Part shown: in pieces, positions 1 through 13,036 of the stretch
Position numbering within the stretch: position 1 is the stretch's first letter
Layout: every line of letters begins with the position of its first letter
Assembly (NCBI GenBank): GCA_028564675.1
Contig: JAOVVO010000085.1
Coordinates: 1-64,000 of the forward strand
Reading direction: 5' to 3'
Source: Onchocerca lupi
Lineage: Eukaryota; Nematoda; Chromadorea; Rhabditida; Onchocercidae
DNA length: 64,000 nucleotides
The notes under the pieces: model-generated
The model's database searches: none
What the model was told of the DNA's origin: nothing
Seen by the model: the letters and a program-made list of their open reading frames with translations, nothing else
Made by a program: the position numbers and the translations under genes

Positions 1-210
1 TTCTTCTTGGCGCATCTAAAAAGAAGATTTCTCCAACGCCTTTACTGACAATTTGCATTATTTGGTGGCAAATGCTTTTTCACTCAAACGTTAGCTTAGG
101 AATATTTGATTGCACATATGACAAAAACCAGTTGTGTTGTAATTTTGTTCGAGACACAATTTTACATCACATTAGTTGTTAACATATGCGCGGGCAGATA
201 CATACACATA

Positions 211-920
211 TTAGCTTTTTATGAAATCTGATTTTCTTCCATTTTTTTTTTAGCTTTTTACTTTATTTAATTATATTCCTTATTGTTTTATGTTTAATTT
301 ACCTAGAAAAAAATTGTTATACTGCGTGTTTTGTAATTGATTAAATAATTATTTACTTTTGAACATTATTTATTGTTTTTGAATATTGCTCATTATTTCG
401 AATAATATTATTACCTAACTTGTAATTTTAATCCATTGCTTTCAGAATTATATTACTGGTAGAACGAAAACTATTAAAGATTGGTACGATGATAATATGG
501 ATTCAAAATATCTTCAAAAAAAAAAGATTCTTCTTTTTTTTACTTTTGTAATGGTTTTTTTTTTCCTTCTTATTATTATATATTTTTTAAATTTATGATA
601 TTCATTTCAATATTTCATCAAAAGTCTTTTTTTTTCGACTTTTTATTTTTTAGCTTTATATGAAATCTAATTTTCTCCCATTTTTTTAGCTTTTTACTTT
701 ATTTAATTATATACTTTTTTCTCTCATGTTTAATTTACCTAGAAAAAAAATGATTTACAGTGTGTCTTGTAATTGATTGAATAATTATTTTACTGGCTTT
801 GAACATTATTTATTGTTCTTGAATATTTTTTACTTCTTTTTATGAATTTTTTTCTTTTTTCTTATTATATATTCTTTAATTTTATGATATTCACTTTAAT
901 ATTTCATCAAAATTCTTTTA
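211..920. repeat. AT-rich direct duplication, two diverged copies
   Basis: The stretch 211-390 reappears at 651-835 with small changes. Shared landmarks in the same order are an AGCTTTTTACTTTATTTAAT block, TTTAATTTACCTAG followed by an A run, and TTGTAATTGATT. The end of the unit, TTTATGATATTCA followed by AATATTTCATCAAAA, occurs near 593-622 and again near 882-911. Copy 1 therefore spans about 211-634. Copy 2 spans about 651-920 and lacks roughly 150 bp of the middle. No coding potential is visible, so this looks like a local tandem duplication of intergenic DNA. Confidence 0.75.
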
Positions 921-1168
921 CATATAGTATTTATTAGTAAATTTGTCCTGTATGTTACCTATGGTATTTAGAGTACTTATATAAAAAATCGATACAAAAT
1001 TTCCTCTATAGAATTAATTTAGCATATTAAATATTTTTATGGTATTTGTTTATCATAAATAATTACTTATTATTAATTACTATTATTTATTAATTAATAA
1101 TTATTGTTAGGGAAATGGGGGAAGAAGGAGAATGAGAGAAAAAAAGGACAAAAAAGTCAATAAACTCC

Positions 1169-1210
1169 GCCTCCTCATTTACTTTTAATTGTCACGCACG
1201 TGACACGTGA
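1169..1210. repeat. Dispersed repeat, copy 1, with palindromic GTCAC core
   Basis: CTCATTTACTTTTA is followed by a near-palindrome GTCACGCACGTGAC and then ACGT. The same arrangement, with CTCATTTACTTTTA, then GTCACCGGGTGTGAC and ACGT, recurs near the other end of the window at 63107-63142. Both copies are preceded by a purine-rich GGGGGAAG-type stretch. The shared order of unique words followed by a palindrome suggests an interspersed repeat family, possibly a small non-autonomous element. No terminal inverted repeats or target duplications were identified. Confidence 0.5.
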
Positions 1211-1608
1211 AAAAAAGTAAGTTTGAGAAGTGACAGGTAGCATTCACATTTTTATTTATATAATAGATTCGTAACTTCTTTTCATGAAGATATATACTTG
1301 TTGTGAAGTTTTTCTTCTTGTGATTTAAAAGAATTTTAAAAGCAACAGTTTAACGTGATGGTGATGAAACATCTTTATCCAGAATCTTATTTTAAAGATT
1401 TAAAGGAAAAAAAGAATGGAGTAGAAATAGCGTCGTACTATTAACCATGTGCGCTGGAATGACAATTTCAAAGTTTGATATTTATTAAGCTAAGCAGAAC
1501 AAAGACAAGAAGGAAACAAATATGGTAGAAATTCGAGCTAATTTAATAATATCCGTTTTTTTCATTTCTTTCCTGTCACTTTCAAGCTGTGCTACAAAAC
1601 TTCTCCCT

Positions 1609-1753
1609 CTGATTTTACATAAGAACGAACTGATGGTCTATTTGTCTCAGCTTAGTGATTAATGAGTTTTTTTTTTTCTTTTTTGTCTGTCCAATAAAAC
1701 TAATAAATCTGATTTTTTTTTTCACATAAGAACGAACTAATGGTATCTTTGTC
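1609..1753. repeat. Short direct repeat pair
   Basis: The block with TCTGATTTT then ACATAAGAACGAACTGATGG then TTTGTCT at about 1609-1648 recurs at about 1708-1753 with an expanded T run and two or three substitutions. TCCAATAAAA-type words follow at 1691 and 1756. It is a small local duplication in noncoding DNA. Confidence 0.6.
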
Positions 1754-4700
1754 TATCCAATAAAAACTATTCAGATGGGTTCTTCATAAATTCATAGTAA
1801 TTTCGCAAAGTGCAATCGATAAATTTGATAAATTGCAACGAATAATCTTTAAGAAGCAGATATTTTGTATTGATTTTTGATGCATATGTTGATTATAATT
1901 AAACTGATTTTTTACGCGTAAAAGATAAAAGCGTAATAAACATAAATAGCTGACAATATCAACGGAACAAATTTTCTTTTTAATGTAAACAAGTTGTTGA
2001 CTTCATATCTTCACGATCCGTAATTATCATAAGTAGACATTTTTAAGAACTACTTCACATCGGTGATGAATATATCCTTGTTCTACTATTCTTAGAAATT
2101 TAAAAAATTACAGTTTTGAAGTTCAACTGATAGTTTCGCAATTCTTCTCTCTTCTTTGAGCAGCAATTTCAGCGAAAATGTTCATTATTTTTCGTGAAAA
2201 GATCGCAGAATGGCCAACTTGTGTGAATAACAGGAATGGAGAGGAAGAAAACAGGAGAGAACGATTCATTTATGATGGAATAATCATCGGAATTGACAAA
2301 ATAATTAATTATATTTCTATTCCATTTGAAAAGAGTAGCGTAAGAAGGAGAAGAAAGGATGAAAAAGATGGAACAAGCAGTGTGTCATTTTGAGAGAGAC
2401 AACGGTATCATTGAAAGAGAAATTAGGAAAATGGATTAATTTGACTAAAAATACTAAGAAAGGTTTTCAAGTAGGCTATATTGTATGATCTTCGTCAGAA
2501 TAGAATGTGATAATTCAGAGAGGATTAATTCTTAATAATTCTCATTAAATAATTAGAAAACTTTAAATGCAACTGTTGACATGTTTGTAAAACATTTTGA
2601 AAACAACACAATAAAGCATTTTACGGTTTAGTTGGATTAAAATGATAAAGAGAAAAAAATTTTACGTTCTTTCATGACTTCCTTTCACTTCATTATCATT
2701 TCTGTTATAAAACCCCGCTTGCATGCAAAACTAAAAGTATTTAGCAGAAAATTAATTGTTACCTGAGCAGGTGTATGCAGATGAATTGTTGCTTTTTTCC
2801 ATTTGTTTCCCAGGCAACGAGAAATTCCAGACTGCATCGTGCATATCGATATTTTTCAAATAACAAGCAGATACTTCTACGGTTCTTGAAAGTTCGTCGC
2901 ATCTCTTACCTTTCCAAAAAGTATTTCATTCTTCTTATTTTCATTTCTTCAGAAAATTGAAACATTTGATCCATCCGAAGATTTGCTTTTTACTATCGAT
3001 ATTCAGTTGTAGTTACAACTTATAGCCTTCCTTTCTTTCCAAGCCTCTATTCCATTTTAATTTGATCGTTCATTTGGAAGTAATCAAAACTACTGCAACA
3101 CTACATTCTCTTAAAATGCTACTCAAATATAGTTTAATTCGAGACATTTTTCTTTTCTTCTCAATTTTTAATGAAATTTTGCATTTCAAACATTTCACTG
3201 AAAAGATTGACACTCTGAGAACATTTTTTGTTTATTCTGTTCTTCCAGAAAAAGTCAGGATACTTCCTTAATAGTTTGCACAAGCGGTATTTGCAATTTA
3301 TTGGACATTCTATAGATAATGCTAGAAATGACATAGCTTCAAATCATTGCAAAAAAAAACACTAAATTTCTCAACCTTATAATCTTCAGTGAGAATTTCA
3401 AAGCTTTAAGAATTATCTTATGATTATACAGAAGTCGCTTTTCTTTATTACCATTCATTGGCTATTGTTATATATAATTCTATTCCTTTCATTTTTCCCT
3501 TCAAGCTTTTCAAAAAAAGAACTCATAAAAACTTATGTTTTACTTCTTTTAGTGCTGAGCTCTGATACTTGCAGACTATTGGATGCAGTTTGTTAATCTT
3601 TTTCTTAATATCTACTTTTATTATTTTTAAATGAACTTTTTTTTTTCACGATCTTATGTATCAAACGTTTTTTTCACGATCTGACGAATCAATCAAAATT
3701 TCCAAAATCCATACCGCTGAGCTGTATTATACTCTGAGGATTCAAGTCGCACTCAGTAGTCGAATGATTCGTATATAATTCAACATAAGCGAAAATTTAT
3801 AATAAATTTATTAGCTCTATCTCATTATCTCATCTCAATTCAAACTTTGTCTAAAAAAATTGATTTGAATAAATTATTGTGAGATATTGTTAATATGATT
3901 TCATCTTGCTTCTGCTTCTTAGCCATAAAAGATTACTTCATTGTGCTGAGAGTTAGTTCTCGCGATGAAAATTGAATAACTTCTGCTTATGTTATTGCAA
4001 TTAAATTGTCAGATTTAAAAATTGAAGTAAGATCGATAGTAAGGATACGTTACATAAATGATCTAGCTTAATAAACTTGGAAATGGCCATTAGTATTCGC
4101 TGCTTATCGCAAAAAATGTCTAATATTGATAATTTCACGTCAAAATTGAAAATATAATGTTTTTTTTAATAATATATAATATTCCATAAATTCTTAGCAT
4201 CTTATTAACTAAAGCAAATTACTTTGCAGCCAAGTTTTTAAATCAGCATTCTTTGCTCAATGATTAATTCATTTAAAAGATGTTCATTGAGTTTTAGGTC
4301 TTTTTTAAAATCAATATCTGAAAGCCGTTTGCTGTTTTTAAATACTATTAAATAATTATCTGGTTCATCATCAAGTTCATATATTTCTAGCTTCTTGTTT
4401 CTTGAAACAAAAAGGCAAGTTTCTGCTCTTTATTGTTTTATTAATGATTAGCTATTGTTGTCGCCAATTATATCCATTCTTTTGGTGTTTGTTTACAATT
4501 ATTCACAGAAATTTGGGCTTAATGAACATTTTGGTTGCATATCTCATAAAAATTTAATGAGTTTCTCGTAATTATATGAATACTTATGTAGTTAGCAACT
4601 GAACAATAACGTTTATTCATCGACAATAAGACAGATAAAATGCCTCTATCAAAGATGATATTGTAATAAGAAAATATCTGTAAAGCTTATCAGATGTTTC

Positions 4701-5626
4701 TTATCGAGATTTAGAGATTTTATTGCTTGACTTTTTTTGTCTTGAATTCAAATTTATATAGACGGAAGAAAAAATATCAAGTGGAACAGATGAAAGATGA
4801 GCAAGAAAAGTCGGGAAAATAGAAGAAAGAAAGAATTTATTGCGATCATTAATTTTCTGGATAACCATCAAATAAATCTGTGAAATTGATCTTGAATCTC
4901 CACTGAGAACCTGACCAGTGAAGTTTCAAAGCATCAGATGATCCTGAAAACTAATAGTAACTTTCAGTCTTTTTCTTGGTTTTTTTTTTTTTTTTTTTGT
5001 TATTTTGGAATAAAAAATTTTATCCATTAATCTAAACGAAATAATGAAATTCTAAATTCTTTTGTGATTTGATTCAATTTATGCATATAACAATTTCAAA
5101 CCCAAAAGTTCATTTTAATTTAATGTGTGTGATTTATCTTCGTTGTCATTTATGTCATCTTCACTGATCAATTTCGAGAATATTTTTATGATTCATTTCA
5201 ACTGTTTTAAGCACATTTTTAAATCCTTTCTCTATTCTGTTAAAAGTTCGACCTGTGTACCTGAAACTAGGAATCTGACGTGGTGTACGACGAATAAGAA
5301 CTTCTCAGATTCGTAGAGTGCTTTTCTGAAGTTGTTTTTCGAATAGAAAGAGTATATTGATAGAAATACATTTATGATTAGAAAGTTTAGTCTATTAACT
5401 GGAGAAGCAAAACCCAGATCATGTCGTGAAAGTAATTTGTGAAGGGTTTTTTGTTGGAGATTGGATCTTGGTAAAAATGATTTTGTTATGTAAAAAAATT
5501 CTGGATATGACGAATTTTATTTGCCGCAACTATAGTACATAATGAATTGATGAATGTTGATAATATGACCGAAAATTTAGGGTTTTTTTTTTTTTTTTTT
5601 TCTTATAATAGGAAGCTATTTGCTGG

Positions 5627-5760
5627 TTATTGGTATTGGGAATTGATAGAGTTTGACGAAATTTGGAAAACGCTGCTCGTCGAAATAGCGATGAGAGCAA
5701 AGGATTGAATGCCCTGACCGATCAGGACGAAGAATTGAATGGATGAATGAGTGGATCCCG
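5627..5760 (+). other. GC-elevated island with overlapping open frames; origin unknown
   Basis: This patch is far richer in G and C than its surroundings and is preceded by a long T tract and an acceptor-like TATAATAG at about 5603-5610. One plus frame from 5611 runs to a TGA near 5710 and is rich in W, Y, L and E. A second plus frame from about 5659 to 5745 contains NAARRNSDESKG-like and TDQDEELNG-like hydrophilic stretches. A minus frame is also open across most of the island. Because several frames are open I cannot choose one. It could be an isolated exon of an unseen gene or an old coding remnant. Confidence 0.25.
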
Positions 5761-5835
5761 TGGCAGAATGAATTATCTAACGACTAAGAACTTTTTTTGT
5801 ACTGAAATTACTTACTGTGTGTAAATCTTGATATA

Positions 5836-6037
5836 ATTTAAAACATATTAACTTATAACTCAAAGAGAAATAATTTATAATATGTTAGCTTAGCGTAAAG
5901 GAAGATTATTTCATGTCACCATAGCATAACACAATTTGCAACATGCTAATTATAGCACAAAGAGAGTTAATTCTTGTGAACTATAGCATAATTTATAGCA
6001 TGTTAATATAGCACAGAGGGAGTTGTCCTCACCAAGA
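5836..6037. repeat. Degenerate tandem repeat, about four units of ~55-62 bp
   Basis: Successive units share the order ATGTTA/ATGCTA, then TAGCACAAAGAGAG or a variant, then an AATT-rich stretch ending in ATAGCATAA. Unit starts are near 5839, 5880, 5941 and 5998. Example words are ATAGCACAAAGAGAGTTAAT at 5953 and ATAGCACAGAGGGAGTTG at 6008. No coding sense is visible. The degeneracy suggests an old minisatellite. Confidence 0.65.
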
Positions 6038-9000
6038 TATTTCTATAATACAAAGATGATTGAATATTTCGTCATATCTATATTCCAAGAAAAAAATCTC
6101 GATTTTCGAACAAGTCGAAGATGGTTGATGTCATTGCTATCAGAGCCAGTCATCCCTAACTATAACCTCTTATTAAAATATCAAATGAAGGAACTGGACA
6201 ATATGCTTATTTAGAATGGCTTTGTCAGTTTCAATCTTCCGCGTATTCATTCTATTTGACTCAATAGTATGGCGAAATTCATATTCTCATGGGAATGCAT
6301 TAAAACATTCTATCTATCTCACTTTGAATTTTTCCTCTTTTTTTGTTCAATATTATCTATGTGCGTGTTCGTCACAAATATATTTGCAAGCACTTCCTTA
6401 TCTCTAGACTCTGATTACTACAATATTTGCTATCAATTTTTCAAATCAATAAGGCTAAAAACTTCGCATCTCTATTCGATCGCCATACTTTCTGCTAACA
6501 AATTTAATCACTTATTAGTATGAGAATACTTCATCACTCCGAGAGCTTGCGACAAATTCAATTTTACAGATACTTTAGTTACCACAAAAAATGAAAAGAA
6601 TCGAAAATTACTCTATCTAAATATTTCGATATAAAAGAAAAGTTCAAACTGGTCTGATTAAGAGGAAGTGATTGAATTTTGATAATTCTGCTTAATCTAT
6701 TTCATTACGGCAATAAATTCTTCTATAAAATCCTCACACAAATTGATTAATTATATACCAGTGTAAAAAATCGACAATAGAGTGGTAGTAGTGGTAATGA
6801 GTTGTTGTACTTTTCATTTGGTGATTTGTTCAAAAATACCTGCGAAATATTTTTAAATTTGTGCCTTTGCCTTCGCATCAACTTTCGCTGTTATATAGAC
6901 TAATCATTCTTCTGGAATCGAAATTTGAGCCCAAATGATTTATGACTTTTAGAAATAATATAATTAGATCTTCAGAAAAGTAAACTTTCTCCTCGATAAT
7001 CTGGATTGCTTCAAGTTGATTTATAAAAAAACTAAAGTGTATTATCGGAGCATCACTATCCACAACAATATTGTTAGGCAATTAAATAGAAGCGCAGAAT
7101 TCCTAAACACAGACTGATGATCCAATATTTTGCATGCACTCTTCATCGAAACTTTAATACAATTTGTTCAGCAATCGTGATGTGCATGCTGTGATTGGCT
7201 GCTTGAAATGAGTTCACAGGGCAATCACTCTGATAAAATCACAAAACATCTCTGATCCCGTTGCAGTCTGGCGAGTTTCAACTTTAATGACGTCGTTGCA
7301 GTATAACAATAAAAATAATTTTTTTTTTCCCAATTAGTGGTAAACTGATCTCATCTTATCATTAATCAGTATTTTAATCTGATCTTTGTATTTGCCTAAA
7401 TTTAAGACTACATACCTAATCCTGTTCCAATGAATAAAAAAGATAGGTATATTTTCTTATTAATTACAAAACGACGAATGGTTTTTCACCATTTGATTTT
7501 ATTCCTGTCAAATCTTGCTGTAATAAAATATTTCAGTTCTTTATTTGAGTTAGTTCAAATTTATTTCATCGTTCCATGATTAATTCACTGTTGTCAGTGA
7601 GATGTTTCAGATCTTTCTATTTTCAGATGTTTCTTTCCTAAATTTTTTTCAATTCGTTTTAAAAAGTTTCAAAGAGCTGTATTGGTAATTTAAAATACCC
7701 ATCTTATTGATGATATGGATGAAAACAAATGGCTTATTTCCTTTTTTTCAAAGGAAATATTGAGAGAATTGAAGTGCTACAAGAAAAGGCCTAAGAATAA
7801 TTTAAAAATAGCCAAGCCCTAGCTTCAAATTAAATTTGAACCTTCTTGCATGTAAGACATCTATCTGAGCTTCTTATTTTAGTTAATTTTATTTATTAAG
7901 CAAATAATTTAAAAAACTCGAAGTTTGTCTTCTTTTTAAAATTTTTTGCAGATGTTAAATTTATAAATGAGATGCTGAAATTTTTAATTCTTTGTTTTGA
8001 TATTTTTTTTCATTTCAATATTCCACGTATCTGTTTAAATTTTTCAAAATTTAGTTTTAAAAATTGTGGGCTTTTTGTTTCTCTTTTTAAGAAGGTGTTG
8101 GTAGGCACTTTTTATGCAATTTTGGTAAATTTCGTAAACAGCGAAGAATAATATTATAATCTAACTAGTCGTTACTTGTTTTAAAAATTTTTTTTCAAAT
8201 ATTTTAAACCAGTCATCACGTCTTATAAATAATAAGGAATAAATAGCCATATTCATTAAAAAGAATTGAGTGCACAATTATTATTCTTCCAGAAAAGTTA
8301 TAAGTATAGAATTGCATGCAAATACATTTAATTCAATCACTGCTAATACTATTATTTATTTTAAAAAAAGTAGAAAGAAATTGATCGTATAAGAAAAAGA
8401 AAAAGTTCCGGAATCAACTCCTTATCTAATTTCTTCAACAACTTCAATTTTAGTCTTTCAAAAAATTTTTCGTATATTGAATTTTGATAAGAAAATTTCA
8501 ATGAGCGAAAGCAAAAATTTTAAACTCTTCCGTAAATAAATTTAACTCCAAACCATGTCAAAACTCAGCTAAAAACGATCCCTAACCTAAAGGAATAGCC
8601 CAATCTGTCAAATTTAGTTCAAAGATTGACTTCGTTCATTCCAGTATATTGTTTAAATTTAATGCACAAACTTTGAAGCTTCGTAAAATTGAATAACTGA
8701 CAAGATTTTGTTATCTAGTCTCGAAATGCCGTTCTCTTTCAGCCTAATTCATTTATTTCATCAGTTTGGTGATTCATTTCTTAATTTTTTCTTGCTTAAG
8801 TATAAACTTCTCATATTTATTGAAATATAGATTTTTGATTTTACTTTATTTTTACTTTCTCTTCAAGTATATTTTGTACGATTGTTCTTTCGGTTGCTAT
8901 GCTGACATGATCGGAGCTTTGGAATGATTGATAAATGTCAAAACTGAAATTTCTGGCTCATCGAGTTCGATTTCAGAGATCTTATTGCATCACAGAAAGT

Positions 9001-9499
9001 AAACGTCTCACAAGAATTTCAAACTGTTTTGAAGATAAAAATATCTAATGCTTCAAAATCGATCAATAATCCATCTATAAATACTACAATCAATTATTTC
9101 TGAAAAATTTCGAAAATCTTTTGGATATTTGCTTATTGATTAAATCTCTTGATACTATATTCGTCTATAATTGCAGCCAATCGCCAATAAACGATTTGGA
9201 AAACAGTTGCTTTGATCTTTCTTCAGTTCTTTAAGTTTGCTTTTATACTGGAACCCTTCCTGCTGTATGTATAATATAGTTACGATCAAGTTTTGATCAA
9301 GAAATCATTTTACATAGATCATTATTTTGTGTTGTGCGGGATCAAAATTTTTCTATTCAGTTTTCACTAAATTTCAATACTATTAAAATGTCATTTTCGT
9401 TAGGATTTAGCCAGGAATTTTCTTTGATTCATTAAAGTTAGCATTTTAATTGATTTTATTGAAGTGTGATATGCAAGTTGCATGCAATGCTTGTCAACA

Positions 9500-12257
9500 A
9501 TGGGAAAACCGAACAGTAAACTCAAAAGAGACCAAGTGAGGACACTTACCAAACAAACTTATTGTTAGTTTATTCTTTTCCTATTTTTTGACGAATAATT
9601 TTGAAGTGTTCTAGAAGTTCTCTCTTTCCTTTCTCTTTTCAGATATATTTGCCTATAACTTATTTTAAACTAAAGATGGCCCTCTTCAATCACTTTCGTA
9701 CTGTCCACTGAAAAGAAAGTATCCTCATAATGTAGCATTAAAAACTCTGCACTAAAATTATTCTTCTACTTTTTCAGTTACCGAGAAGGAAATCAAACAA
9801 TGGTAAGTCTAAGAAATCACTATATTATCGACTTTTTTCTTAAAGTCTCTAAAACCCATTTAGAAATCAAAAGCAAATGCTAAAGTCATCATCCCAAAAT
9901 GAATCAGTATCAAAATTATGTGACAAGAACTTTGAAAAAATTCTGCCATTTAATACTTCCAACATTAATATACGCAATTTGATATTTAATACTTTTTATT
10001 TGCTCTATTTTCTTTTATACGAAAAAGAAACTTTAAACTATAAAATTACGAAACTCAATTATTTGCAATATCGTATATCATCACTCAACATATCATTCTT
10101 TCCAGGCATAAAGGATTTGTTCGTGATTGCCCCAACGGAATGCTCACTGAAGCTGTAAATTTTTTGGCTAAATAAATTAAACTTGTTGGAGGAAAGTTGT
10201 CAAATTAGTGTAGTAAAGAGATGTTCTTGAGAAATCGGAATTTTGATTTTATTTGATTATTTTTTAGTGGTTCGAGTTGGGTTTATTTTTGAATAGTCAT
10301 CGAATTTCACTAAAGTGAAGAAAATGAATCGCAGAAATATTTTTAAATTTAAAATTCCAATACCTTATTTATTTGTGTGAAATATAAATTGAATTAACGA
10401 AAAAGTTTTTGCAAAAATATTTCAGTCATTAAATTAATCTTAATTCGCAAGATTAAATAAGGCAATTTTTGCAGGGTTTTCAAAAAATATATAAGCAATT
10501 TTTCCCCCAGGGTGATCCGTCTGATTTCGCATCATTCGTTTTCAAAGTTTTCGATGAAAACAAGGTAATCAGTATTTTATCGATGACATAAACAACTAAG
10601 ACAGGAAATACTCGTATTAAACGAATATTAGAAAGAATGATTAAATTCCTTAGAATCAATAATAAGGTTGCTATGACGTAAGATGTCCATCAACACACTT
10701 GACGGATGCGAAATTTAATGAGCCTTTTTCATTTCATTTTCACTATCCATCCTTTTGTTTCGATTCTATCAGTAATACTGATGAGCCAAATAAAACTTAG
10801 CATCATTTGTGCTGATGTTTTTGATAATACTTATCTTTTAAATATTCTATGCACCATCCAACAAGAAAATTAATCAAGAAAAAGCTTAACAAAAACTTAA
10901 CAGCCATTACTTATTTAATTAAAAGATAAGATTAAATATTTCGAATAAATAAGTGATAGTCGTCTAACCGACATTGAGAATGAATGTTCATGCATAAAAA
11001 ATTTTTTTGACATTATTTTATAAATATTATATTCTGTCTCGAAGTTGCAATAAAAATGTAAATAAACGGCCTGTAACTATGCATGACATACAATTTTTGG
11101 CAAAATCTATACTACCGCAGTATATAAACTTAATATTTCAGGAAATATTTTGTATTCAAAGATTTTTATGTAATTACTGCATTAGTGGTGAAATTTGGAA
11201 AAATAATGTAAAAATTCGAAAATTTAACATGTAAATTTTGCAGGACGGAGCAATCGAATTTCACGAATTTATCAGAGCTCTATCAATTACATCCAGAGGT
11301 AATCTGGACGAAAAATTACACTGTAAGCAATAACTATAATTATAAATTTTGAATTTAGATCGATCTCTTTCTTTGCCAAGAGAAGCTAAAAATTTGCAAC
11401 ATAACGCCTAGAAAAAATGTATAATAAGAAATGATTTCTAAAAATATCAAAGAATTTTGATGTACGAAATTTGTTAATAAAATGAATTAGTTGAAAGTAG
11501 CATCTCTCAACATTTTTAATTCGCGAGAAGAGATTCAATAAAATAAATTAAAATCAGAAATTATAATCACAAAAGATTCGGATTTATTGACTAAAAATAT
11601 AAATTCTCGTACTCTGATCCAGAACATATATTTCTGCTTACAGGGGCTTTCAGATTGTATGATCTGGATAATGATGGCTACATAACACGAGATGAAATGT
11701 TGTCAATTGTTGGAAGCATTTATAAAATGGTTGGTTCAACAGTAAAATTACCGAAAGAAGAAAATACTCCAGAAAAACGTGTGGATCGAATTTTCAAAAT
11801 GATGGACAAAGTAAGTTACGGTTTTTTTGAGTTTTCCTCTAATTGAAATTGAAAATATCATTTATGCGCATATTTCATTGACTTACTGATTTTTATAAAA
11901 TTTTACCAAATATTAGAAGTGATCTTCTTATTACACAATTTACTGAATCTGAAAACCTTCCGAAAGACTGATGTTTAAAGTCTTATCGCTATTGAAAAAC
12001 TTTCTGTCGTTATCATAGAGTTTAATAGTTTTTTGTATTAGGGAGATGATATAACAAGCCTTGATTGTTCAAGATACTTTCGGCGATCTTTTAAGGATTC
12101 ATCGATCAAATAATTGATCAGAATAAATTTACACAAAACGAGTGAATTTTTCCAGAACAACGATTCTCAGTTAACATTGGAAGAATTCAAAGAAGGTGCA
12201 AAAGCCGATCCATCTATTGTTCATGCCTTGTCGCTTTATGAAGGATTATCCAGTTGA
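9500..12257 (+). CDS. ncs-1: Neuronal calcium sensor 1 (frequenin family)
   Basis: Seven exons (9500-9563, 9778-9802, 10106-10154, 10475-10564, 11244-11322, 11644-11810, 12156-12257) join without any frame conflict into a 191-residue protein, the normal NCS-1 length. NCS-1 is a myristoylated EF-hand protein that senses neuronal calcium and regulates targets such as PI4-kinase and G-protein-receptor signalling at membranes. The start is fixed by the N-myristoylation signal MGKPNS. EF-hand 1 is degenerate (CPNG), as in the family. Calcium loops 2, 3 and 4 are intact, starting at D73, D109 and D157 with the terminal acidic residues E84, E120 and E168. The protein ends in the family-typical YEGLSS. 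The acceptors fit the nematode consensus TTTCAG/TTTTGCAG. Upstream noncoding exons could exist but are not visible. Confidence 0.97.
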
Positions 12258-13036
12258 TATGAAACCTTGGAAAAAATTTTTTGCAGACACAACCTAGCAG
12301 GTTGTTGAAATCTAACAATAATATTGATTTTTATTCTTTTGGAAGTCCATATCTTTCTGTTTTTGAAAATTTACATTATTATCAAAAAAGAGCACAAAAT
12401 CGAATTTAGACATCTCAGAATTCCTTTTCAACTGATCACAGGTGATAATTTCACTGGCTCTTGATTATCATTTTTGTGAAAAGATGCTTCTGACTAATTT
12501 TCGCAATCTATTTCTTCCGAAAATTCTCATTCTTCTAAAAATATTTGTGGATGCAAAAAATATTTTCGACTTTTTAAAATTAGAAATCATCTTATTTTAG
12601 CCCTTGTTCTGATTTTTTCCTTGTTCCATGTTATTGTCGGATTCGAAAACAAAATGCGAAAGAAAATCTATTTTTGATCGATGTGAAGAAAAATCAAAAA
12701 AAAAAATCGAAGTTTTTATTACAAAGACAAAAGCGATTTATAATATTAATTATTCATTTATGTTAATATATTTATTTTAATATGGTTCAGTGGAAAAATA
12801 ATAACAAATACATTCATACTATTCCAGTGTATTGGTTTAATAATTTATTATCATTTTTTTTTTTTTTTTTTTTTGGCAAAATCGCAATGAAACTTTGTTT
12901 TTTGGAAGTCTTGAGATCCAAAAAAAACGAAGACAACGATGATGATATTAAAAAATGAATTATTTAATATTATCAGCAAAACTCAATAATATCCCATTTA
13001 AAAGCTCTTTCTAAACTCCATCCGTCTAACTGAAAA
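12258..13036. other. Downstream of ncs-1, no gene seen
   Basis: This holds the ncs-1 3' untranslated region and AT-rich spacer. A 22-base T run lies near 12852-12874. No exon-like frame with matching splice sites was found. Confidence 0.5.

Larger units (their letters stand above)
921..9499. other. Gene-poor intergenic DNA upstream of ncs-1
   Basis: I see no convincing gene in this stretch apart from the islands listed separately. The open frames are short, AT-rich and lack the paired acceptor and donor sites that mark exons elsewhere in the window. The final part before 9500 should hold the ncs-1 promoter. Around 7170-7290 there is a locally GC-richer patch with an inverted CCAAT box (ATTGG) and a TGACGTCG motif resembling a cAMP-response element; this is only suggestive. 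Homopolymer T runs at 4979-4998 and 5582-5600 are typical of the genome and not informative. Confidence 0.5.

Noticed and set aside
2178..2393. 71-codon plus-strand open frame with an Arg/Lys-rich end
   Set aside because: There are no splice partners, no recognisable motif and a low-complexity basic tail. It is expected by chance in DNA of this length.
9877..10158. 93-codon open frame at 9877
   Set aside because: It reads through intron 2 into exon 3 of ncs-1. The spliced NCS-1 frame explains the coding part.
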